From Oxalobacter formigenes (GTDB lineage Bacteria; Pseudomonadota; Gammaproteobacteria; Burkholderiales; Burkholderiaceae_D): a DNA stretch of 64,000 nt. The DNA lies in assembly GCF_002127965.1 (NCBI RefSeq), contig NZ_CP018787.1, positions 558,001 through 622,000 of the forward strand. Reading direction: 5' to 3'. A model generated the notes under the pieces. That model had not been told where the DNA came from and did no database searches. It was given only the letters and a program-made list of their open reading frames with translations. Made by a program: the position numbers and the translations under genes. Below, piece after piece: positions 57,645 to 64,000 of this stretch; position 1 is the stretch's first letter; each line of letters opens with the position of its first letter.

Positions 57645-58579
57645 CGGAAAAAGACAGCAGGCAGGCGTCTTCTGCCAATCACTCTTTTGTTGACGAATTT
57701 TGCGATACGGTCTGGCTGGAAGACGGACTATCGAAAAATACGCTTGACGCCTATCGTCGCGATCTTCTGCTTTTTGCCCGCTGGCTGGAAAAAAACTGTC
57801 CTGACATCGATCTTTTAAAAGTCGATCAAAACCATCTGAACGATTACTTCTGGGCTCGTCATGCCGAATCGAAGGCAACTTCGGCAAATCGCCGTCTGAC
57901 TGTATTGAAACGCTTTTATCGCCTGCAACTCCGCTTGGGACGCATCTCTGAAAATCCCTGCCTGAAACTGAAGGCAGCCAAACAAGCTGCCCGGTTTCCG
58001 AAAACACTATCCGAGACTCAGGTCGAAGCGCTTCTGGGTGCTCCCGATCAGGAAAAGTCGCTTGGTTTGCGTGACCGTGCCATGATCGAACTGATGTATG
58101 CGAGCGGCTTGCGCGTGTCTGAACTGGTGGACCTGAAACTGGTGGAAGTCGGCATGAACGAGGGCGTATTGCGTATTATCGGAAAAGGGGAAAAAACACG
58201 GCTTGTCCCGTTCGGTGAAGAAGCGCGGGTTTGGCTGGAACGGTATATGCAGGACGCTCGCAGCCTGATTCTTGCCGGGAAAATGTCAGATTATCTGTTT
58301 GTGACGGCGAGAGGAACGGCCATGACCAGGCAAATGTTCTGGACACTGATCAAAAAATACGCATTGAAATCAGGTATTCATGAGCCTCTTTCCCCACACA
58401 CGCTAAGACATGCGTTCGCCACCCATTTATTGAATCATGGAGCTGATCTGAGAGTGGTTCAATTATTACTGGGCCATGCGGATATATCGACGACCCAGAT
58501 TTATACGCATGTGGCCCAACAGCGTCTCAAACAGTTGCATGCCATGCATCATCCAAGAGGAAGCACATCAGGAGATTGA
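57641..58579 (+). CDS. xerD: Site-specific tyrosine recombinase XerD
   Basis: XerD, with XerC, resolves chromosome dimers at dif under FtsK control. The 312-residue protein has the N-terminal SAM-like core-binding domain (FCDTVWLEDGLSKNTLDAYRRDL) and the catalytic domain with R in ASGLRVSELVDL near residue 165, K in GKGEKTRLVP, HTLRHAFATH near residue 260, GHADIS and the nucleophile Tyr in TQIYTHV near residue 291. It starts with an ATGA overlap on the alkyltransferase-like gene, so the two are translationally coupled. It is a housekeeping Xer protein, not a phage integrase, by length and context. Confidence 0.93.
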   Translation: MTEKDSRQASSANHSFVDEFCDTVWLEDGLSKNTLDAYRRDLLLFARWLEKNCPDIDLLKVDQNHLNDYFWARHAESKATSANRRLTVLKRFYRLQLRLGRISENPCLKLKAAKQAARFPKTLSETQVEALLGAPDQEKSLGLRDRAMIELMYASGLRVSELVDLKLVEVGMNEGVLRIIGKGEKTRLVPFGEEARVWLERYMQDARSLILAGKMSDYLFVTARGTAMTRQMFWTLIKKYALKSGIHEPLSPHTLRHAFATHLLNHGADLRVVQLLLGHADISTTQIYTHVAQQRLKQLHAMHHPRGSTSGD

Positions 58580-58622
58580 GCTGACGTACGGATAAATTTT
58601 GTCTTTGCAGTTTTCTGTATGT

Positions 58623-59588
58623 CTAACTGAGACGAATTGTCGCCAGTGCAAGAGTATGGTCAGACATTTCGATTCGTTCCGGACCCGCTTCATTTGGAAG
58701 GTAAATCATCCGTTTTACCGCCCCTGTAATGTATCCCGTTTCTGGCGTGAATTCTTCGGAAACAAAGATATGATCGATTCTGGCTGTTCCGTTTTCTTCC
58801 ATAAAACGCAGAATCTTGTCCTGATTTTTGGCCGGGTCGGTCTGGATTTCGTAACAGTCGTATAGCTTGTAGAAAGGAGGAAGTGGTTGCTCACTTTCAT
58901 GTTCCTGCCCGGAAACGATTGTCGTTGTAATGGCAAGGGAGAAATCGTTGAAGTCTCCTAAAATGGCGATTGGCAGCGCGTTATTTTCCCTGAATTCGGA
59001 TACCAGTGCACGGACACCGAGCGCATCGGCAGAGCGTCTCATCAAAGAACGCAAGGCGGCAAGACCATATTGATACGGGTCCGATTTGTTGACGAAATTA
59101 AGGAAATCCGGGCGTTTCGATTTCAGGTGAACGACGAAAATATTCAGTATCTGTCCGTTTGGAAGCAAAACGGGCGCTTCAAGAACCGGGCGGGAAAACT
59201 GGTTGATGACGGTTTCCGTTATCGGGAGAGTGATCTCGAATTGTCTGGGAAATGTCTTGTGTGACTGTGGTGAACCGGCCAGTGGCAGTCGTGTCAGTAA
59301 AGCGACCTGTGGTTTCAACGTTGCAGGAGGATTGTTCTGATCGAAACAGATCAGTTCGGCATCACGGTAAAGCCGGGATTTTTCAATCACATGTTCCAGC
59401 GCCTTTTTGGAAAAGATTTCCTGAAAACCGATGACATCCGCATCGGACTGATCGATCTTTTTGGCGATCCATTCCGTTTTCGCTTCATACTCGTCATGAG
59501 TATAGGCGGCGAGATCGTCGTAATAGGCGGTATCCGGCAATACAAGATTACGCACGTTAAAGGTCGCAAGTCGAATTTCCTGCTGCAT
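58623..59588 (-). CDS. Endonuclease/exonuclease/phosphatase family protein
   Basis: This 321-residue protein has the EEP-superfamily metal site: RLATFNVRNLV near the start, DVIGFQEIFSKKAL near residue 55, VVHLKSKRPD near residue 153, ILGDFNDFS near residue 214 and RIDHIFVSEEFTPE plus SDHTLA at the C-terminus. No signal peptide is seen, so it acts in the cytoplasm on nucleic acids or phosphoesters; the substrate is unknown. A GAAAGGA ribosome binding site precedes the ATG. Confidence 0.83.
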   Translation of the reverse strand: MQQEIRLATFNVRNLVLPDTAYYDDLAAYTHDEYEAKTEWIAKKIDQSDADVIGFQEIFSKKALEHVIEKSRLYRDAELICFDQNNPPATLKPQVALLTRLPLAGSPQSHKTFPRQFEITLPITETVINQFSRPVLEAPVLLPNGQILNIFVVHLKSKRPDFLNFVNKSDPYQYGLAALRSLMRRSADALGVRALVSEFRENNALPIAILGDFNDFSLAITTTIVSGQEHESEQPLPPFYKLYDCYEIQTDPAKNQDKILRFMEENGTARIDHIFVSEEFTPETGYITGAVKRMIYLPNEAGPERIEMSDHTLALATIRLS

Positions 59589-59722
59589 AATTTTCCTTTC
59601 GCCACTACAATGCGGACATAGGCAACAATTTTCTTTTTTGCTATCTTAGCAAACGCTACCATTATTTCTAATGCCATCGTAACCATATTTTGTTTTGTCA
59701 CAAGATATGGCCCCTTGAAAAT

Positions 59723-60334
59723 ATGAATACGGTTTTATTTGTCATTGCAGCTTATCTTGTCGGTTCCGTTTCCTTTGCACTGGTTTTCAGCAAAATATTC
59801 GGACTGGCCGATCCACGCACCTATGGTTCCGGCAATCCCGGAGCGACCAATGTTTTAAGGAGCGGGAACAAACTCGCTGCCCTGCTGACACTGCTTGGGG
59901 ACGCTGCAAAGGGTTGGTTTGCCGTTTGGATGGCGTTTCATTTCGGCCCGGATTTTCAATTGAATGAAACCGGTATTGCCATGGTTTGTGTTGCGGTATT
60001 CCTTGGACATCTCTTTCCTGTTTTCGCCCGTTTCAAGGGCGGAAAAGGTGTCGCGACTGCATTGGGTGTCTTGCTGGGAATCAGTCCCTGGCTGGGTCTG
60101 CTCGTTCTGGCGACCTGGCTGTGTGTTGCGGTTTTGACACGCTATTCGTCATTGTCAGCCCTGATTGCAGCGATTCTCGCGCCGATCTATTACGGATTGC
60201 TTTACGGATTCAATCTCTATTTCATGGCGATTGTGGTCATGAGCGCTTTTTTGATCAGTCGTCACTGGAAAAATATCGGCAATCTGCTTTCCGGAAAAGA
60301 AAGCAAAATCGGCAGCAAGAAAAAAGCAGGCTGA
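59723..60334 (+). CDS. plsY: Glycerol-3-phosphate acyltransferase PlsY
   Basis: PlsY acylates glycerol-3-phosphate from acyl-phosphate, starting phospholipid synthesis in the inner membrane. From the ATG at 59723 it has 203 residues and about five hydrophobic segments. Signature blocks are present: [36 protein letters not shown] near residue 12 and [23 protein letters not shown] near residue 92. The upstream TTG start is less likely. plsX is not adjacent. Confidence 0.94.
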   Translation: MNTVLFVIAAYLVGSVSFALVFSKIFGLADPRTYGSGNPGATNVLRSGNKLAALLTLLGDAAKGWFAVWMAFHFGPDFQLNETGIAMVCVAVFLGHLFPVFARFKGGKGVATALGVLLGISPWLGLLVLATWLCVAVLTRYSSLSALIAAILAPIYYGLLYGFNLYFMAIVVMSAFLISRHWKNIGNLLSGKESKIGSKKKAG

Positions 60335-60346
60335 CCGGCGCAATAA

Positions 60347-60991
60347 TCAGCCTTCAAAAGGGGCGAGCAGGTTCTGCGTAACAGCGTACTGGACGATCTC
60401 GGCCAGAGAGTGCATCCCCATTTTAGTGAGAATTCTCGATTTGTGAGTGCTTACTGTCTTTACGCTCAAGTGTAGTTGGGCGCCGATATCCGTAATGGAT
60501 TTGCCACTGGCAAGCAGATTGAAAACCTCGAATTCCCTGTCCGAGAGCTGCGTATGCGGCATTTCCTTTTCGGGAGTCATGATGCCGAGAGCGAGTTGTT
60601 CGGCCACTTCCATGCTGATGTAAGGGCGTCCGGAAGCCACTTTTTTGATGGCATTGACGAGCTGGTCGCCGGCACTTTCCTTGGTGAGATAACCTTGCGC
60701 TCCGGCACGAATGGAGCGTACGGCGTATTGCTCTTCTTCATACATCGTCAGCACCAGAATGGGCAGTTTGGGTGCTTCGGTCCTGATCTGGCGGATCAGA
60801 TCGATTCCGCTTCTTCCCGGCATCGACAGATCGAGCAACAACATATCGAATCCGCCTTTTCTGACCTGACTGATCACGGAAAAACCATCGATGGCTTCGC
60901 CGACAACCGTAATTTCATCATTGCCTTCGAATATCCGTTTCAGGCCTTCGCGCATCAGGGTATGGTCGTCCGCAATAACAATTCTGATCAT
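60347..60991 (-). CDS. NarL/FixJ-type response regulator (UvrY/GacA-like)
   Basis: This 214-residue two-component regulator has a receiver domain with the acidic pocket IADDH, phospho-acceptor D54 in LLLDLSMPGRSG, T in VLTMYEEEQ and K in YLTKESAGD. A LuxR-type helix-turn-helix follows from about residue 148 (LSDREFEVFNLLASGKSITD, then IGAQLHLSVKTVSTHKSRI). No histidine kinase is next to it, so the sensor is elsewhere. The start at 60991 is chosen because the receiver begins there. The 31 codons upstream are not family-like. Confidence 0.88.
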   Translation of the reverse strand: MIRIVIADDHTLMREGLKRIFEGNDEITVVGEAIDGFSVISQVRKGGFDMLLLDLSMPGRSGIDLIRQIRTEAPKLPILVLTMYEEEQYAVRSIRAGAQGYLTKESAGDQLVNAIKKVASGRPYISMEVAEQLALGIMTPEKEMPHTQLSDREFEVFNLLASGKSITDIGAQLHLSVKTVSTHKSRILTKMGMHSLAEIVQYAVTQNLLAPFEG

Positions 60992-61141
60992 ATCGTTGTC
61001 CAGGGATGAATGATTGAAAAGCCGGATTAATCCGTGTTTAACAGCCGATGGTGCCAATAAGTCAAACAGATACTGTGACGACACTATACATTATGCATTG
61101 TCGCGGTAAAATGTAGCTTACTCGTTTTTTAAATTCAAGTC

Positions 61142-62899
61142 ATGAACGCCGATAACAAAAACAGCAATTCCACGCCAACATCCAATTTTCTGCGTGCCAT
61201 TATCGAATCCGATAACGAAAAAGGCACTTATGCTCGTCCGGGGATGCCCAAAGTCATCACCCGTTTTCCTCCTGAACCGAACGGTTATCTTCATATCGGA
61301 CATGCCAAATCGATCTGTCTGAACTTCGGTCTGGCAAGAGACTATGCAGGTCGTTGCCATCTGCGCTTCGACGATACCAATCCGACCAAGGAAGATCAGG
61401 AATTCGTCGATACGATCAAGGACAGTGTCCAGTGGCTTGGATTCAGCTGGGAACAGGACGGAACACCTTATCTTCATTACGCCAGTGATTATTTCGATAC
61501 GCTTTATATGATGGCGGAATATCTGATTGAGGCAGGTTACGCTTATGTGGATGACCAGACTCCTGAAGAAATGGCCAAAAACCGTGGCAGTTTTTCGGAA
61601 CCCGGCAAAAACTCGCCATTCAGGGATCGTCCGGTAGCGGAATCGCTCGATCTTTTCAGACGGATGAAAGCGGGAGAATTTCCTGACGGTTCCCGGGTCC
61701 TGCGAGCCAAAATCGACATGGCTTCCCCTAACATGAATATGCGTGATCCGGTCATTTACCGTATTCGTCATGCACACCATCACCGGACGGGCGATAAATG
61801 GAACATTTATCCAATGTACGATTTCACGCATCCGATTTCCGATGCACTGGAAAACATCACCCATTCGATCTGTACGCTGGAATTTCAGGATCACCGGCCG
61901 TTTTATGACTGGATTCTGGAACGTCTTTCGGAAACGACGACATTGCCGGACGGTCGGGTTATCGGCGGGTTCCTTGAGAAGCCTGTGCCTCATCAGTATG
62001 AATTTGCCAGACTGAACCTGACATACACGATTACGAGCAAGCGCAAACTCCTGCAGCTCGTCGAGGAAAAAATCGTCGACGGCTGGGACGATCCTCGCAT
62101 GCCGACCATTGTCGGTATCCGCCGCCGGGGCTATACGCCGGAATCGATCCAGCTTTTCTGTGAACGGATCGGTGTTGCCAAGGCTGACGGCTGGATCGAC
62201 ATGAGTACGCTTGAAGGCAGTCTGAGAGACGATCTCGACCCGAAAGCGCCAAGAGCGGCTGCTGTTTTGCATCCGCTGAAACTGATTATCGACAATTTTC
62301 CTGACAACTTGCAGGAAGAGTGCACATCACCGGTTCACCCGCATTACCCGGAACGGGGCTTGCGCCGCTTCCCGATTACCAAAGAACTGTGGATCGAGCG
62401 TGAAGATTTCATGATCGATCCTGAAAAAGGCTATTTCCGTCTGTTCCCGGGAAATCGCGTTCGTCTGCGTTATGGTTACGTCGTCGAATGTACCGGCTAC
62501 GATCAGGATGAAGCCGGTAACGTCACTGCAGTTCATTGCAATTACTTTCCTGATTCCAGAAGCGGGACGGAAGGCAGCGCCACATACAAGGTAAAGGGCA
62601 ACATTCACTGGGTCAGTTGTGCCCACGCGGTCGAAGCCGAAGTCCGGATTTACGACCGTCTGTTCATGGATGAGTCGCCGGACGCCAATAACAGGGATTT
62701 CCGACAGTCACTGAATCCGGATTCGAAGGAAATCGTCAAGGCCTATCTGGAGCCGGGATTGGCGGCAGCACAGCCGGGAGACATCTACCAGTTCGAGCGG
62801 CACGGTTATTTTGTCGCCGACCTCAAGGATTCCCAACCCGGAAAACCGGTATTCAACCGTTCCGTTACCCTGCGGGATTCATGGGGTAAAAAGAAGTAA
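61142..62899 (+). CDS. glnS: Glutaminyl-tRNA synthetase
   Basis: GlnS charges tRNA-Gln directly. The 585-residue class I enzyme has the HIGH motif in [19 protein letters not shown] near residue 42. [18 protein letters not shown] and the KMSKS-equivalent [12 protein letters not shown] near residue 300 follow. The C-terminal double beta-barrel for anticodon reading follows from about residue 370. Its presence with no need for the amidotransferase route to Gln-tRNA is typical of proteobacteria. A bidirectional terminator follows. Confidence 0.95.
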   Translation: MNADNKNSNSTPTSNFLRAIIESDNEKGTYARPGMPKVITRFPPEPNGYLHIGHAKSICLNFGLARDYAGRCHLRFDDTNPTKEDQEFVDTIKDSVQWLGFSWEQDGTPYLHYASDYFDTLYMMAEYLIEAGYAYVDDQTPEEMAKNRGSFSEPGKNSPFRDRPVAESLDLFRRMKAGEFPDGSRVLRAKIDMASPNMNMRDPVIYRIRHAHHHRTGDKWNIYPMYDFTHPISDALENITHSICTLEFQDHRPFYDWILERLSETTTLPDGRVIGGFLEKPVPHQYEFARLNLTYTITSKRKLLQLVEEKIVDGWDDPRMPTIVGIRRRGYTPESIQLFCERIGVAKADGWIDMSTLEGSLRDDLDPKAPRAAAVLHPLKLIIDNFPDNLQEECTSPVHPHYPERGLRRFPITKELWIEREDFMIDPEKGYFRLFPGNRVRLRYGYVVECTGYDQDEAGNVTAVHCNYFPDSRSGTEGSATYKVKGNIHWVSCAHAVEAEVRIYDRLFMDESPDANNRDFRQSLNPDSKEIVKAYLEPGLAAAQPGDIYQFERHGYFVADLKDSQPGKPVFNRSVTLRDSWGKKK

Positions 62900-62920
62900 A
62901 TCTTCCGAAGTAATGAAATA

Positions 62921-62952
62921 AAAAAATCCCGCTTTCAAAGCGGGATTTTTTA
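62921..62952. terminator. Bidirectional terminator between glnS and the M48 protease gene
   Basis: A perfect stem AAAAATCCCGCT / AGCGGGATTTTT with a 5-nt loop sits between the two convergent genes, with A and T runs at either side. Confidence 0.9.
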
Positions 62953-62978
62953 TATCCGTTTTTACATATCAGGGTTGC

Positions 62979-63827
62979 TTATTTCTTTTTCTTTCGTGTC
63001 ACGGCAGCTGTTTTGCCTTTGGTTTTGGTGGCCTGATAAAGCGGCATCACTTTCGGCAACTGCGCCTGCAGATTGGCTATGCGTGAGGAATCGGACGGGT
63101 GAGTTGAAAGGAATTCCGGTGACGAGCCACTGCCGAGTTTTGCCATTTTTTTCCAGACGTTGATGGCAGCTTCCGGGTTATAACCGGCACGGGCCATCAA
63201 TTCCATTCCCATGACATCCGCCTCGGTTTCCATTTTTCTCGAAAACGGCAATCCGATGACCAGCTGGCTTGCCTGTCCTGCCAGCGACTGGGAAGTGGAA
63301 CCGAATCCGGCCAGTGCGCCGACGAGCGATATGGTCTGTTCTGTCGCAATCTGCTGGGAAATCTGTTCGCGGCTGTGTTCACGGAGGGCGTGAGCGATTT
63401 CATGTCCGATGACGGCGGCCAGTTCATCGTCCGTCAGATTCAGCTTGCTGATGATGCCGGTATAAACCGCGATTTTTCCGCCGGGCATGCAGTAAGCGTT
63501 CACTTCGTTGCTGTTCAAGACATTGACTTCCCAGTTCCATTTCAGGGCGTCAGGCCGGAATACGCCGACCTGTGCGATAAGACGTTTTGAAACATTGTTG
63601 ACTCGTCTGGTATAGCTGGCATTCGTATTCAGTGCGTTGGATGCACGGGCTTTGGTCAGTTCTTTTTTATAAGCTGTGGCGGCCCCTTCATTGACATCCG
63701 CTGACGAAATCAAAAGCAGCTGGCTGCGGGATGAATTGGTGGCGCCACCGGCGGTCGTGCTTTGACATCCTGAAAGAAAAAAGGCTCCCGATAAAATCGC
63801 AGCCAGTAAAAGCGTCACTCGTTTCAT
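62979..63827 (-). CDS. M48 family metalloprotease lipoprotein (LoiP/YcaL-like)
   Basis: This 282-residue precursor has a lipoprotein signal peptide with lipobox LSGC near residue 20. The M48 peptidase domain contains the zinc motif HEIAH (VIGHEIAHALREHSREQIS near residue 147) and the downstream glutamate ligand in KMETEADVMGMELMARAGY near residue 203. A basic C-terminal tail ends in TRKKKK. Relatives in the periplasm degrade misfolded outer-membrane proteins. An AAGGAG ribosome binding site fixes the start. The 173 bp to the window end hold nothing recognisable. Confidence 0.9.
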   Translation of the reverse strand: MKRVTLLLAAILSGAFFLSGCQSTTAGGATNSSRSQLLLISSADVNEGAATAYKKELTKARASNALNTNASYTRRVNNVSKRLIAQVGVFRPDALKWNWEVNVLNSNEVNAYCMPGGKIAVYTGIISKLNLTDDELAAVIGHEIAHALREHSREQISQQIATEQTISLVGALAGFGSTSQSLAGQASQLVIGLPFSRKMETEADVMGMELMARAGYNPEAAINVWKKMAKLGSGSSPEFLSTHPSDSSRIANLQAQLPKVMPLYQATKTKGKTAAVTRKKKK

Positions 63828-64000
63828 ACAACGACTCCTTCAATATGGAAAAATATCGGTAAAGAGATAATTGTTAATTTTTTAATATTATTTCTGTTTC
63901 TGCAATGATTTTTGGAAAAGATTGGTCTGAATTAACGCGAAATGACGTTAAAGAGCAAAAATATGACACGAGATGTTTAAGATACTTGAGAAACGGGCGC

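Noticed and set aside
57641-58579. Tyrosine recombinase as a sign of an integrated element
   Set aside because: Length, motifs and context (coupled to the alkyltransferase-like gene) fit the housekeeping XerD; no phage or integron genes surround it.

Overview
The window is a chromosomal segment of an Oxalobacteraceae bacterium, almost certainly Oxalobacter formigenes or a very close relative. The strongest evidence is a 568-residue oxalyl-CoA decarboxylase (oxc, 40477-42183) with the expected active-site residues E56, Y120, E121, S553 and R555, and a 418-residue oxalate:formate antiporter (oxlT, 51719-52975) with R272 and K355 in place. Gene order around lptD-surA-pdxA-rsmA, rplU-rpmA-obgE-proB and purM/hda/pcnB/folK is that of betaproteobacteria.

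Layout. 1-8.4 kb: thiL (cut by the window edge), a Na+/H+ antiporter-like protein, dnaB, a DUF47/pit phosphate uptake pair, a DUF475 membrane protein, a Bax-inhibitor-like protein with hpf, and nhaR. 8.4-15.8 kb: outer-membrane biogenesis genes lptD-surA-pdxA-rsmA, divergent from the amgK-murU cell-wall recycling pair. 15.9-24.6 kb: panD, nudJ-mnmA, a glutathione transferase, purB, a PagL-like outer membrane protein, tartronate semialdehyde reductase, and then on the minus strand a glyoxylate aminotransferase and a ketopantoate-reductase-like gene behind fhs (25-26.7 kb). 27-39 kb: ffh, a SWIB/histone-H1-like protein, proS, rppH, a CNP1-like protein, the rplU-rpmA-obgE-proB row, murJ and uup. 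39-54 kb: a segment between two tRNA-Arg genes that carries oxc, carbonic anhydrase, panB, folK, pcnB, hda, purM and oxlT. 54-64 kb: amiC-tsaE, queG, an alkyltransferase-like gene, xerD, plsY, a response regulator, glnS and an M48 metalloprotease lipoprotein.

Metabolic logic. OxlT exchanges oxalate for formate, and Oxc decarboxylates oxalyl-CoA, consuming a proton. The CoA-transferase partner (frc) is not in this window. Fhs, the glyoxylate aminotransferase and tartronate semialdehyde reductase fit assimilation of formate and glyoxylate carbon. Carbonic anhydrase next to oxc fits handling of the CO2 released.

Most notable signals: (i) four 14-bp FNR/FixK-like palindromes at an exact 24-bp period upstream of oxc, the last one placed for class II activation of a possible promoter; (ii) a run of 22 C (53481-53502) inside a small unrecognised ORF, which stays open only when the number of C is 1 modulo 3, so a phase-variable locus is likely; (iii) ten ATATG motifs in about 200 bp upstream of oxlT, overlying a decayed reverse-strand coding remnant; (iv) an O6-alkylguanine alkyltransferase homologue whose catalytic Cys is Ser. 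No CRISPR array, insertion sequence, rRNA or prophage was seen.
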